NCBI GenBank assembly: GCA_000328365.1
Contig: KB303020.1
Location: forward strand, 427,506 to 491,505
Direction of reading: 5' to 3'
DNA: 64,000 nt
Source: Capitella teleta
Taxonomy: Eukaryota > Annelida > Polychaeta > Capitellidae
Shown here: piece by piece, positions 24,408 through 38,938 of the stretch
Numbering within the stretch: position 1 is the first letter of the stretch
Layout of the letters: each line of letters opens with the position of its first letter
The notes under the pieces: model-generated
What the model saw: the letters and a program-made list of their open reading frames with translations, nothing else
Database searches by the model: none
What the model was told of the DNA's origin: nothing
Made by a program: the position numbers and the translations under genes

Positions 24408-25701
24408 TAGACTACCACAAACTAACGGTAAAAATGGCACAGCTTTCATATACATGCAATTAATTGCTTTTCCACATCCAATTATTTGAGTATGCGTGGT
24501 AAAACACAGATATATTGCTAAATAAGATCTACATATATGGCAAACCTTTTTTATCTTTTTTTTTGCGGAATATTCATCACAAGCCCTAGTATGGCAATTC
24601 TCTTTTGTTTGTGTAGAACCGCTTCAACCTTGCAATAACAACGCAATTAGTTCTGCTTTGCTGCTTCAAAGAGATTCTGCGAATGCGGAATATCTTTGAA
24701 GTTCTTTCCCTGTTATTGGAGCAGAGTCAACGCTTTCTGGTTGCACGCCTCCGCCTCTTTGTCCTTTCCAGATACACTTGAAGACTTTTCCTTCTGAAAT
24801 CGGCAGAAACAAAAGTAAACTTGAGTCGAGCCGACCATTAATTAACCTCGAGAGCGAAGATGTATAAGAGAAACGCGTCGGGTCTCATCAAGTTCTCCAA
24901 TTGCAGATTGAATTGTCCCCCGGCGCCATTTTTTATGTCATCTACAAATAATCTTTATGTATGTCCTCTTTTTATCTCCTTCTCCGAAAACACGGAGGGC
25001 ACGCAGAGATAGAGGAAGTAGAAAAATGAAATAGAGAGCGAGAGGGTGAGAGGGTGACAATGTATGCTATACATAAGTGCGAAAAAACGGCGCTGACCTG
25101 TAAACGGCATAATAATTAGTTGGGGACTACAAGTATATTCTACATAATTATAGCGATCAAGTCTATTCTTGTCCTTTTTAAAGCGTCCGCGATCCAATAT
25201 TGAACTTCTTACGCAGTCAGTCCATAACTCTAGATCAACATTCGGTCGAGTACTTCTGAATACAAAACCTAGAACACTCGTCAGTGTGGCATTTCTCTGC
25301 CTGATAATTATGTCGATGTAGTTTTGGCCTCTCCCGCGCACCATCGGCTCATGGCAGGGAGTTGCTTTACGGTACCGAGAAATGTCTCCCCTTGCCTCCT
25401 GAAATAAATCGCGCCAATTTCAGGTCGTGGGATATTCCCCGATCGGGGACTCTATATAGATCCCATCTATTATAGGCTGAGTTCCCGTGCGGACGATCCA
25501 AGTGCTGATCAAGCGAGAGATCGAGCAGGTTGAAACAAAATGAAAACAAGTTCCAGCGCCTACAGTACCTGAAGCCAAATTCCGTTAAAACAAAAATCTA
25601 CTTGGTTTGGTCAAAATCGGACGACGGATATCACTTCTGAGCGGTTTTAACAGCGTACATGTATTTAGAGCACTTCGCTCAATGTAAACACGGCCGTCGC
25701 C

Positions 25702-25923
25702 ATGGCAACGAATATACATTTCAACGAATATTGCATTGAGACTAGTCGGGGAAGTGAGCTAAAAAGTGGTGTTGCTCAATTGAGGAAGGATCCGCCCCAA
25801 AAATCACTTGAGAATTTAAATGACGCTGAAAATGTTGATTACGCACAGAATGATGGTGCTGATGATGTCGATATCATGCCGGTGATCTCATTAGAGAGGT
25901 CCAACGATATAACAGCGGAATAA
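25702..25923 (+). CDS. Doubtful 73-codon ORF with strong Kozak context
   Basis: GCCATGG context at 25702, then 73 codons of polar, acidic composition and TAA. No signal peptide, domain or poly(A) signal is seen. It may be a small protein, a first exon or chance; it is not obviously linked to the peptide gene downstream. Confidence 0.2.
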   Translation: MATNIHFNEYCIETSRGSELKSGVAQLRKDPPQKSLENLNDAENVDYAQNDGADDVDIMPVISLERSNDITAE

Positions 25924-26432
25924 TGAGAAATTGTGAGACAGCAGACGAGTACCATTTATGTGGGGATCATTATGCTGTAATTAATTCAGTTCATGCCAAC
26001 CCCCACCCACCCTTAATTTATCATCACTTTCACTCTTCGAGATGAACAGGTTGTAGTGTTATCACACATGTATTCATGAAATGAACACGCATATATATGC
26101 GTTCATATAATGCAATAATGTGTAACTACAATTGCAAATTACAACAGCAATCCTCGATCAAAATCTTGCCAGAGAAGAACATTTTGAAGGCACATCGGAT
26201 GTCAATCAGTCTATGTTCATGTTTGTAATGGACATATGCAATGCAAATATGATTAATTAACGAAGTACAATTAGCTGCAGGGTATCCTCGAGATATTACG
26301 TCATCGAAAAATGGCGCACTAATTAATTGGTTTGATGATAATGGTCCTCTTGGTGATAATCAGCTTTATTATACGCCAGCCGATTAATGATATCGATACA
26401 TGTATAACTCGTGCTGCTTATATCTTCCACAG

Positions 26433-29524
<3,092 letters not shown>

Positions 29525-29601
29525 AAGTAGATCATATGATATACATTGTCGATTTTGTCCTACACGTCATGATGTAAGCTTGTACATTTGCTCATTGTGG
29601 G

Positions 29602-29607
29602 AATAAA
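29602..29607 (+). terminator. Polyadenylation signal of the cysteine-rich peptide gene
   Basis: AATAAA 78 bases after the TGA at 29522-29524; a short 3' UTR. Confidence 0.65.
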
Positions 29608-29624
29608 CTAGTTTTCATTGATCC

Positions 29625-30978
29625 TTTAAAATTAAGATTTTGTTTGTTTCGTCTTACGATTTCATGAGAGAGAAATACAAATTCCAATCTGAATTCCATT
29701 TGTGGTCGACATAGACGTTTTCAGAGAGGCTTATGTCATCATTATACCCTGGTGTGGTCTTCATCAGGTACCCTCTAAAAACGCTCTCACAATACAAATC
29801 CAACCACCATTCGTTATAACAAAAAGAAGAGAAACTTTTTATAGCTTGAAAACTTGGGTTACAGAGTTAACGACCGACTTAATTGTCCGCTGGGAGACCA
29901 TTATGATGTCAATGCCATGTTTCGACCAGAGAGCGAAGGTGGCTCAGCGTCGGTGCTAACTATTCTCCGGGGGCAAGGGTACGCCGGCCACCTGCGTGGA
30001 TATTGTGTGCATTAGCAAACGCTCTATTCGGGGACGTCCCTGGAGAATTTGCTCAGAGGCACGACATGGACACGCTGCGAAAACTCTCGTGATGAAATTA
30101 TAACAACATAGCAAATGGAAATGTCATCTTCAACTGGATCCTTATTTGGTTGCTCAGATGACGCTCAAGTACAATGTGTATTCGTGTTCTGGTGATTATT
30201 GATTTGATTTTGTTTTTCAAAGAACACACAGAAATGACATGATGACAACTAAATTATGTGCACTGCCGGACAAATCCCAAAAGGTAAAACCCTGTACAAG
30301 TGAGTTGCCCCATTCACAACTAAGCGCAAACTTTATCCTATAATTGTACATGCTCAATGGTGCTCATTGTTATTTATCCATGTTATGCGCGAGGATCGAC
30401 TGGGGACTATCATTTGAATTAAATGGAATTTAAAACGCTTATAGTTAAGCATTAGGTTCCATTGCATTATAACTGTGAAGTAGAAGTTCTGCGTCGGCGC
30501 AGGTGTAGGGCACTTCAAAGCAATTGCCTCGCGTACTGAAAGTCTTTGGTTCGATTCCCAGTGAGGCAACTCACTGGGTTCGGACTTGAAAACAGGAATG
30601 TTCACCAAACCATGACCCACTGCAAAGTGTCAAAATAGCGCAAAATGTAGAACCTGATTAAACCGAGACGGGTTAGGCACGTTATAATATGTACACTACT
30701 TATTAGTAGTATAGCCTAATGACCAGTGAAAGTACTGCGAACTCATGAAAACCAGTGATTCATCACGTAATACCGTTTTCCGAAGATAGTTCAAACCAAA
30801 CTTATATATTCAACTCACTATTGATTCTCGGTCACAAGCAGATGAATCGTCAATTTAATACTGCACGGATATATTTTTTTCTTGTTTGAAGTTTGACAAA
30901 GAGGCCGCAAACATAAGAAGCGCAGTGCCCTTAAAAGAAAGTGAAAACATTGCTTACTTCAGATGCATATTATAGGCC
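29625..30978. other. Intergenic between peptide gene and lactamase-like gene
   Basis: Contains the tRNA-like stretch at 30495-30570. Otherwise no gene or strong repeat was recognised; the promoter of the lactamase-like gene should lie in its right part. Confidence 0.5.
30495..30570 (+). mobile_element. tRNA-derived SINE head or tRNA pseudogene
   Basis: An A-box-like GGCGCAGGTGTAGGGC is followed about 35 bases later by an exact B box GGTTCGATTCC (30548-30558). The 3' side GTGAGGC has no complementary 5' acceptor strand, so it is not a working tRNA. The wording ATTGCCTCGCGTACTGAAAG between the boxes is typical of tRNA-derived SINEs. Confidence 0.5.
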
Positions 30979-33428
30979 ATGGAGAGGAAGTACGCCTTGA
31001 TTCTATTCAGTCTGATCGGGTTAATTGCAGGTAGCCACTCGCTGCTACCTGACGAGTTAACCCTGACCGGGAGTCAGACCAGGAAGGTCAAGCAACTGGT
31101 CAACCAAGTTGTGAATTGCTCGCAAATATCTGGACTGGCCATTTCAGTGACCACAACTACGGAATCTCTCCTAGAAAAAGGTTTCGGATTTGTTAAAATG
31201 GGTGGCCAGGGGGTCAAAGCGGACACTCGATTCGCCATCGCTTCCCTCAGCAAAGCATTCACGTCAACATTGCTGGCTATTCTGATTGGCAGAAACACGA
31301 AATTGAAGAACACCAAGTAAGTATATTTTGGACAAGAAAGGAGTTTAGACTTCAGATGTCCTAATAAACCTACTTTGAACGTATCCGTTTACCTGTGTTT
31401 TCAGATTGGATTGGGACACACCCGTGAGACAATACCTCGGGGAAGATTTCGCTCTCTTTGATCAGACGTTGACCCATCAGGTCACACTGAGGGATCTGCT
31501 TTCGCACAAGACAGGGGTTCCATTTCAGTTTCTGACTTCAGTAACAGGATTATCCAAGGAAATCACGAAGGAGGAATATTACAGGTAAGTCTGAGACTCT
31601 GCGACCAAGAACGATTTTTCATCACACAATACATATGATGTCAGGGATTTATTCCAGGTTGCTTAGCAGATGCACTGTCTCTTTTATTATCCTGAGCTAA
31701 TATTTAATCAAGTTTAAAAGTGGTTACCAGAAATGAGTATTAATGATGTTCCTGTATTCTTATGCGGTTTTGGTTTGATTACCAAACACAGCTGATGAGT
31801 TGAATTCAATTTGCTCTTGATAACGCTGGTCTTACCGTCTTCTCCATGCATGCTATTTTGCCAACAACAAAACTAATTAAAGAGCTGATATTTTATTTTA
31901 TTTTTGTGTGTTTGTTTACTGGAATATTTAAAACACTATCCACCAATTTAATTAATGGCTGTTATAGTGTTGATTAAAGTAATGAACAGTCAGGGTTCGT
32001 CTTTTGCAGACTGTAGCTCCTTATAGCATCCACTATCCGAGGGCGTTTCGCAATTTGAAATCGAAACTCAGTATGTACTACGTTATGTACAATTTTTTCA
32101 GAACCCTGCGCAGCACCAGACCCATATTACCTCTGAGAACCAAGCCATTGTACAGCAACATCATGGTTGGCGTAGCTGGCCTGGTCGCCGAAGCAGTGAC
32201 TGGAAAGACGTTCGAGGACCTGGTTAAGGAAGAAATTTTCATACCTTTGAATATGACGTCATCTGGGTTTACGACAAATGGCGTCGATGATAATAAACTT
32301 GCTGTTCCATACGCCGTTCGGGAGGATACACTTGTGGCTCTCGACATGGAGCTTCTACAGTAAGTATAGAAAAGGTCAATTCTTTTTTCAATCGGTGAAT
32401 CTGTCATCAGTCGTGTTGATTTTACACCTGGTGCTGGAGGCATCATATCCTCAGCCAACGACATGGCAAAATGGATGCGATTCCATCTGAGTGGAGGCAA
32501 GACCCCATCTGGAGAGTCCCTGGTTCCTGAGAACATCCTCGCTGAGATATACAAGCCCCAGATACAGGCCATCGAGATGCCATTCGTGATCCAGAAGCCA
32601 CTCTTCCCAGTCTCAGACCTGTATGCTTCGACTAACATGGGCTGGTTCACTAATTTTGATAGAGGTACGTTCATTGGCCGTACCGACGCAAACCCGTAAT
32701 AATAATTATACCTGTCATCGTATTCAGGTTATCGAAAGGTGTGGCATTCCGGGGGTATCATGTCGTACAAGAGCCAATTGTGGTTATACCCGGACATAGG
32801 CCTCGGATTCTACATTCAGATTAGTGGGTCCCAGAACCGTCTTGCAACGTTGGACCTTATCATCCACTACATCAGCTCGATCATCATGAAAGAACGCCAG
32901 TGGCTGAACGAGAATAACATCTGCAGCTTCCCAGAGTCCTTCACCAACCAGTCTCTACCATCAATGCCCGAACCATTTGACGACACTCCACCGCGACCGC
33001 TGATGGACTTCGAAGGAACGTTTATTCACCCGACGTTTGGGCAGATGCGAGTTGAGGAGTTTAATGATAGCTCCCTCCATATTTCACTTGGGCAACACTA
33101 CAAAGCTAAACTTACGTACAGCAATATGACAGATTCGTTCATTGCTAAGATCGAAGGTGCGTTATGGTACACGAATATCTTGAAGAACATTCAGTATAAA
33201 ACTGATAAAAATGGTGATGTATATGGTATGGGCATGGATCTCAGTCTTGAGTATGTGTATGAGCAACCAACCTGGTTCTATCGGAAGGGGTATCCTCGAC
33301 CATCGGAGAAGCGGGACGTCGTGAACCCTTTGACCTCCAAATGTCTCGATCCTGAGGTCAGTAGGTCATCAAGAACGACAATGTTTGGCATCACGACAAT
33401 GATTCTTAGCGCTATTATCCATTTGTAA
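30979..33428 (+). CDS. Secreted serine beta-lactamase-like protein (LACTB/class C-like), 5 exons, 576 aa
   Basis: Exons: 30979-31316, 31405-31584, 32102-32359, 32411-32664, 32728-33428 (1731 nt with stop), introns 88, 517, 51 and 63 bp, all GT-AG with phase kept. Start GCCATGG. A signal peptide (about 1-20) precedes the beta-lactamase/penicillin-binding fold. The catalytic motifs are in order: SLSK (89-92, nucleophile and base), YSN (190-192) and HSGG (350-353, replacing KTG as in class C/LACTB proteins). AGGIISSANDMAKWM is a typical family segment. The last about 20 residues are hydrophobic after a Ser/Arg stretch, suggesting a GPI-anchor signal or a tail anchor. Animal members are poorly characterised hydrolases or peptidases; the substrate is unknown. 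AATAAA lies at 33590. Confidence 0.9.
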
Positions 33429-33589
33429 ATGTCAACCACATATATGCAAAATTCAAACATTAAGCAGTTTGTACAGATCATGCATTACACGGACGCAATT
33501 TGATCTATTTGTCACTAAAATTATGCTTATTATTTGTGTCGGGAATGACGTTTATCTATATGCAATATAAATATCTAACTGGTTGCTTC

Positions 33590-33595
33590 AATAAA
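33590..33595 (+). terminator. Polyadenylation signal of the lactamase-like gene
   Basis: AATAAA 161 bases after the stop. Confidence 0.7.
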
Positions 33596-33599
33596 ACCG

Positions 33600-34326
33600 T
33601 CAAATATCTAAATGTTCCATCGAGTCAATTTTATTCCCAGGAAGTTCACAAAATGCGGAGTTGGCATTAACCGATGAACCTAAACAATGTGATACAAGAA
33701 TATGGCTTTAAATCCGCCCTTATCTGAGCAGGAGCAACCCAGATAATGGCCTTGATCAGATGCAATTCGGTCTCATTAGCCCCAATGACGATAGCATGGG
33801 TTCAACATGATCCTCGGTTGCATCTTATGGAACTATAATGCCGCTCGTACGTGTTCTTTCTCAATGATGTGACTAAATCCAGGAACCTCAAATCTCGATA
33901 ACTTAGGATTAATTAACAGCCGCTGAAGGCTCCACCCATGGCCTGTTTAGCCGAGTGCATCATCAATTAAAAAACCTCTCATGGGCTGTTGATGCTAATT
34001 AAGGACGAATGATGGATAGATGCGCAAGAAGTCAGTTTTCGTTGAAATCATAGAATTATGCTCCTATTAGTTATTACGTAAGAAAATGGCTGAGTGGAAT
34101 GACCATAGATGGACATCAATCACCGGATTGTGTTCTTGCATCAGTAACAAACACTCAATGCAATCGATTGCGCTCGTCTCATGCGTAGAGTGCACGATGA
34201 GCCATCATAACAGACCACAGTGCATTATGATTTATACGAATGCCCCTGTCGTTGCTTGTGCTCAGGAGGCGATGGTGTGGTGCTCTGTGCCAGAGTGGGA
34301 GTGGAAGTTTCCAAAGAACCGCTTTG
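33600..34326. other. Convergent intergenic spacer
   Basis: Between the 3' ends of the lactamase-like gene (+) and claudin-like gene C (-). It probably includes the 3' UTR of gene C. No other feature was seen. Confidence 0.5.
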
Positions 34327-36525
34327 TCAATCTTCGAGAGCAAATTGGGGTCCTGTGAGAAGCAGGAGGAGGAAGAGGCAGAGGTTTAAGACGAAGTTCG
34401 AGATGACGAAGTAGAATCCGTATCCGTTCGGCATTTCGCTCAGACCGACGGTCAGTGTGAAGATGACCGCTGCATCGAAACCAGCTGCACAGACGAAATG
34501 AGTATCATTACAACACATTGCAATACACACGAGGGTTGTTCGAAAAGTTCTCGACCTAACACAGAAGGCTTGAACACAAAAAGTTGAAATTTGGCTTGAA
34601 TATAGATTAGCTTTTCAGATGAACTAACTGACTAATAACTATTAACGCGTGATCTTGTGAATAGTTACTCTTATCTAACTTCCAAATATAACATCATCGC
34701 AGCAGACGAGGCCAAGGCACATGATGGCCGCGCCCAACACCAGCACCAATTAACAAGAGATCACAGGATAGCAATTAAGCACAGGTGTGACGGCTACATT
34801 GCGCGTTCTACGTTAGACCGAGAATTTTTCAAACAACCCTCGTATATGCAATCAGAAAATCTGGCGAGACGTATTTTGACATAACTAGATGAGTCTACTT
34901 CGTTCACGTGTATAATATATCTTGAACCTATAAAGTGTAGCTAGACTGCACAAAACCAAACAATTAGGCGCATTTTTCATGTATGTGCCCAAAGACACAA
35001 GGTTGCATGTCGCAGGCTTAGAAGTTAGAACGCCCAGATGCAGCGTCAAGGCCTCTCTCATTCAGCACATCAGTAACCTCTCATAACATGGCCGCCGATG
35101 GAAATGAGAGGAGAAATCGAAAATCGAATAACCTAATCTTAATTCATTGATTGGCTGAGCAAGGGGGCGCTTCAATGACCTCGCTGATTCATTATGCAAT
35201 TCACCTGTGAAGAGGAACGCCAGTTGTGCAACGTATCGGGAGCCCCTTTGGATGTGTTGTTTGTGTCCAGACATCGAGACGTGCAACCAGAAGCAGAAAG
35301 CGGCCACGCTGACCACGCAGCAGACGAGGCCAAGGCACATGATGGCCGCAGCCCAACACCAGCACCAATCTGCAAGAGATCACAGGGTAGCAATTAAGCG
35401 CAGGTGTGTAACGGCTACAATACGGCACAATTAATATGCAAACAGCCCTCTGAAGATGCACGGTGTACTGTGGAATAATCGTCTTCAATACTTGCGATTA
35501 TGTGACCGAGCCATCATCTATCCTGACAGAAATACGCCACTACAACTGGGTTATTAAATGGACTTCGAATTTATATCTCGAAAATTAGAATTTTATCGTT
35601 TGTAACATTAACCATTTTTCGCAAATTTTTCGCGACTTCACTGAGAATTATTTATCATTACATGTATAAGAAAACATACTAAAAATAGCCAAAGATTAAA
35701 AAATATGTTTTATTAAAAAAAGCAATAGAGATGAAATATAGCAAAAGAAACATTTTCTGTGAAAATGTTAAAAACTAGCACGGCTAATGATATGAACTCA
35801 ATGCTTGGAATTTATCAATTTAATCAATGCGCCATTGAATATCAACGATTCAAAATATTGCAATGTCAGTGCTCCATTGCTTTTCATTTTTGTATCGATT
35901 GATAAAATTGATGCGGGTCTTGCGCAAAGTATATGTCTTTATCGAAGAAATGTCAAAACGATTCAATTGTACACGTAGGAAATATTGTATTTTCAATTTC
36001 GACCGTGCAGCATGCTCTAGCGCTGTGTGCCTAATTGTCCATTGCGTGGTCTCATTATCTATGTTGTTATGCTCGTAGTGATGAAGAGAAATCAGCATGA
36101 TAACTATTCAAACATATTACAGGTAAATTCAATGAATGTGATTAACATTTAAAAAAATGACAATTTAATAACACCTCCTTACTTAGCAATTCACTATCCA
36201 AATCGGACCATTCACAAGACAATAACTATGTAAAACATGTGCATACAGATTTATCTCTCGAGTACACGTTCCTCTGGTTAAAAGATGTAATAAATTGAGA
36301 TATAAATTCTCAAATCCATGGCTTACCTTCATCATATGGCGTTTCTTCGCATCGTAGCTGGCGACACGCCTTCGCCTTCGGGTCACACGGTGGTCGCCAC
36401 CACAAACCGAATTCATAGGCTTCATTGTGAAACCAATCAGGATAGCAAAATGCCGCGAAAAACATCGACGTACTCCCGAGGAACATCATGGTCAAAGTGA
36501 CGCTCCAAAACGAGCCGTTCGCCAT
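34327..36525 (-). CDS. Claudin/PMP22-family tetraspan protein C, 3 exons, 173 aa
   Basis: Exons on the minus strand: 36327-36525, 35205-35369, 34327-34484 (522 nt with stop); introns 957 and 720 bp, both phase 1, as in genes A and B. Start ATG at 36525 (A at -3, G at +4). TM1 is SVTLTMMFLGSTSMFFAAF; the first loop has W31, GLW (40-42), C47, C54 and C59, the claudin signature. TM2 is AAAIMCLGLVCCVVSVAAFCF, TM3 runs over the second junction (QLAFLFTAGFDAAVIFTL) and TM4 is FVISNFVLNLCLFLLLLL. It almost lacks a cytoplasmic tail (TGPQFALED), unlike A and B, so no long PDZ-type tail is present. Intron 2 holds a mariner-type element carrying a copy of part of exon 2. Confidence 0.85.
34529..34843. 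mobile_element. Non-autonomous mariner-type element carrying a captured piece of host exon 2
   Basis: Ends: 34529-34560 (ACGAGGGTTGTTCGAAAAGT...) and 34812-34843, which are 32-bp inverted repeats with four mismatches; TA occurs at or near both outer edges. The style (GGGTTGTTCGAAAAGTTC) is that of mariner ends. Inside, 34699-34800 is a close copy of 35316-35420, i.e. the 3' splice site, first about 50 bases of exon 2 and adjoining intron 1 of the surrounding claudin-like gene. In the copy the acceptor CTGCAG has become TTGTTA and the exon has lost a base, so it cannot act as that exon. The interior left part (34561-34698) is unassigned and may be mariner sequence. Confidence 0.75.
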
Positions 36526-36759
36526 GCTGAAAGACAGTGGTGTCGCTGCGTGCGAACGATTTTTCAAAACACGCACACATGGTTCAAATGTCTAATCGAG
36601 CGCAATCATTGCCTGTAATCGGAAATCGATCATCGGTAAATCTTCACAACCGACTGGGTTTCAAGGCTATTTACGCCATAGATATGGAGACTAGCTTCCT
36701 GTGATGTAACAGATAGGACATGAAAAATGGTCACGGAAAACTAGAGCTTCAAATTGAAG
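36526..36759. other. Upstream region of claudin-like gene C
   Basis: Short spacer between the start of gene C and the Tc1 remnant; presumably promoter and 5' UTR. Confidence 0.4.
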
Positions 36760-37140
36760 CATGCGACAGGGAAGGAATGTGACCGACCAACATCTGCAGA
36801 GAAATTGTTTATATACTGACTCAGTTAGGGGCTCAGATCCCTATGAAAGACCCCAAATCCGGGTTAAGAATATTCGGAGATCTGACTATTGCAGCAAGAT
36901 AATGCTTACCCATACCCTGCTATGGTCATCGCAGACTTCTTGAAGACAATGAACTCATGGCATTGTTATGGTAGACACCCCCAATTTGTCAGCAAATGTA
37001 CATTTATGGGATAAATTGAAGTCAGTAATTCCTCACCGCATCCCGTCTCTCTACAATGGCAGAGAGCTGATTCAATGCTGTAACAACATCCCACAGGGCA
37101 GGGTTTAGAATCTCATCGAGAAATTTGACCCAAATTTTTT
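36760..37140 (+). mobile_element. Tc1/mariner transposase remnant
   Basis: A plus-strand reading gives LQQDNAYPYPAMVIADFL (about 36885-36940), the second catalytic Asp box of Tc1-type transposases, and further on, in other frames, LYNGRELIQCCNNIPQG with the conserved NNIPQ near 37082-37096. The frame is broken at least twice between these boxes, so it is a dead copy. Terminal repeats were not found. AT-rich sequence to about 37382 ending TTTTGACTTTGCCTTTGAC may be the tail of another element. Confidence 0.65.
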
Positions 37141-37755
37141 TTATCATCTATTCATCTTTTCTATAATTATTATAATTTGATTTGTTTGACATTCTTATTT
37201 ATAACCACATTAAATGAATTACAACTGTAATTGTATATACATGAGAGCCCATACTCCATCTGGGGTCTGCCCTTTTTGGCCAATTTATATTTAATTATTC
37301 CTGATAATTATCAAATTTGTATCTACTTATTAATTTTTTGGTGCCAATAAACTCCTTTTGACTTTGCCTTTGACTTTGAGTCAGAGGACAGAGAATATCT
37401 GACCATGAAAATCGAATATTGTTATTTTGTCTCCTTGTCGATTGTTGCTCCAATTAAACCAAGTTAATTCAATTGTTTTCTTTGAATGTCAAGAATGTGT
37501 GCGTAAGTAGTTTTACTTAGTACACACGAAAATTCGTGTCTTTGCAATGCAAACCCGGAATGTGGTGTTAGCATAACAAAGAAGTTGCGTTTCTTTCACA
37601 CCTAAGTATATATAAATGCCGAAGTAATTGTCCATTTAGAATTAGTTGATAAACTTAATAATTGTGAACTCGGAAAGTAAACATGAAGTTAAAAAATATA
37701 TCCAGACAAAATTTGACATCAAATGCGTTGATTATAATTGCTTAAACACGTGTCG

Positions 37756-37761
37756 TTTATT
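37756..37761 (-). terminator. Polyadenylation signal of the 37835 gene
   Basis: AATAAA on the minus strand 74 bases after the stop of the disordered LC8-motif protein. Confidence 0.55.
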
Positions 37762-37834
37762 CTCATATACCATAATCTCCTCAAGAATTCAATAATGGAT
37801 GTTTTCATACTTTAAACATTTAATCACTATCGGC

Positions 37835-38938
37835 CTACTCTTCTTCGATGATCTTCAGGAACGCTTGGTCAAACGGCGATTGGATGAGCATGTGCGACCC
37901 TTCGGGGCTATCCAGGGTCAGCATTGGCACGTCGGATGTGCCACGTAATGGTTCGTGTATTTCGAACTCAAACTTATCAGTTTGCGTGGAATTGTGCTGC
38001 GTATTCAAAACAGGAAAATACAGAATGCGAACAGAAGTTTCTTCCATCTTGTTCGCCATTTTGGGGACATTTTGAATAGCTATGTCCTCCACTTCCGGTT
38101 TGATAGTTTGACACTGCGCATCGCACTTCCGGGTTTTAGGGTACTGCGTCGAAGTATCCGTCGTTTCAGCAACGCTCTGTGTCCCAGCGCTGGTTGTTTC
38201 AGGCGTAGCTTGGATGCCAAGATCTAATGTCTGTGCCAAACGGATGATTTCACACATGACCTCGGCATGACGCGCTTTTGGGGGGTAAACTGGGAATTGC
38301 GGCCATCGCCTGTGCTTGGCATCCGACTCGCGTTTACCTTGAACCCTGGGTTCTCGTCCATATCTGGTTTTTGGCTGGAAACTATTTGGGACTTTGATGA
38401 ACGACTTTTGCTTCGGTTTGCGACCATCGGAATGGAAGTGCAGTGGGTAACGAAATGGCACAAAACTCTTTTGGTGAAACGCCCGCTGGTTCAGCAGTTT
38501 ATCCGAAGCACTCACAAGTCGTTTCTTTTGAGAATCTCCAGATTTGATTGATGATCTGTCTGTTAGGCCTGGTCCAAGGATTTCGATGTCTTCGATTACT
38601 GTGTCCCTGGATCTCCTTGGGCTAAGCTCTTTCTTTCTTAGAGTCAGGGTGTGCTCGTAGAATGATGTCCCTATATAGTCAGGGAGATCGAGTGGCGTCG
38701 GTAGATCCTCCCATTCTGTCGTATCCACTATTTCCAGCTCTGTGACTTCGGACAAATCGTCCTCTGACGACACAGAAAACGTAGACGACGCTCCAGATAT
38801 CCTCGCTGTTTCTGGGTCATCATCTGATACATATTCGTCCAATGAAACGACCTCCTCGTCTCTCTCCATGGCTTCAATGATGAGAATAGTTTCCCTGACA
38901 GATGCCAGGTTACCATGGAAGTGTGTTGAAATATGCAT
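37835..38938 (-). CDS. Disordered acidic protein with six LC8-type motifs, 367 codons, single exon as read
   Basis: Long uninterrupted minus-strand frame, TAG at 37835, AATAAA 74 bases beyond. Alternative starts: ATG at 38938 (weak context) or the MERDEEVV Met about residue 24 (GAAGCCATGG, strong). The frame stays open upstream of 38938, so an earlier exon is possible. Residues 25-105 are acidic and Ser-rich; 110-230 are basic. Between 241 and 321 lie LGIQA, AGTQS, TSTQY, AQCQT, IAIQN and NSTQTD, each centred on Gln, with Gln at about 243, 254, 265, 277, 289 and 319. That 11-12-residue rhythm of xTQx/GIQx is the arrangement of multivalent dynein-light-chain (LC8/DYNLL) ligands. I do not recognise the gene itself. 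Function is inferred from motifs only. Confidence 0.7.
   Translation of the reverse strand: MHISTHFHGNLASVRETILIIEAMERDEEVVSLDEYVSDDDPETARISGASSTFSVSSEDDLSEVTELEIVDTTEWEDLPTPLDLPDYIGTSFYEHTLTLRKKELSPRRSRDTVIEDIEILGPGLTDRSSIKSGDSQKKRLVSASDKLLNQRAFHQKSFVPFRYPLHFHSDGRKPKQKSFIKVPNSFQPKTRYGREPRVQGKRESDAKHRRWPQFPVYPPKARHAEVMCEIIRLAQTLDLGIQATPETTSAGTQSVAETTDTSTQYPKTRKCDAQCQTIKPEVEDIAIQNVPKMANKMEETSVRILYFPVLNTQHNSTQTDKFEFEIHEPLRGTSDVPMLTLDSPEGSHMLIQSPFDQAFLKIIEEE

Larger units (their letters stand above)
23071..26432. other. Intergenic 3.4 kb with A35 run and mariner end
   Basis: Holds an A-run of 35 at 23171-23205, an 11-bp inverted pair CTAACCTATAA / TTATAGGTTAG at 24291-24351, and a mariner-type terminal fragment at 24349-24407. 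A 129-codon minus frame (24955-25344) and a 64-codon plus frame (23892-24086) were considered and not called. Confidence 0.5.

Noticed and set aside
24955-25344. 129-codon minus frame
   Set aside because: The first half looks somewhat protein-like, but the second half is low-complexity hydrophobic and no start, splice or domain support was found.
32004-32101. Earlier acceptor (TTTTGCAG near 32010) for lactamase exon 3
   Set aside because: In phase it meets TAG after one codon, while the acceptor at 32101 joins the YSN segment exactly as in family members.
34086-34414. Plus-strand frames over 34.1-34.4 kb
   Set aside because: They overlap in antisense the last exon and 3' side of claudin-like gene C and have no independent support.
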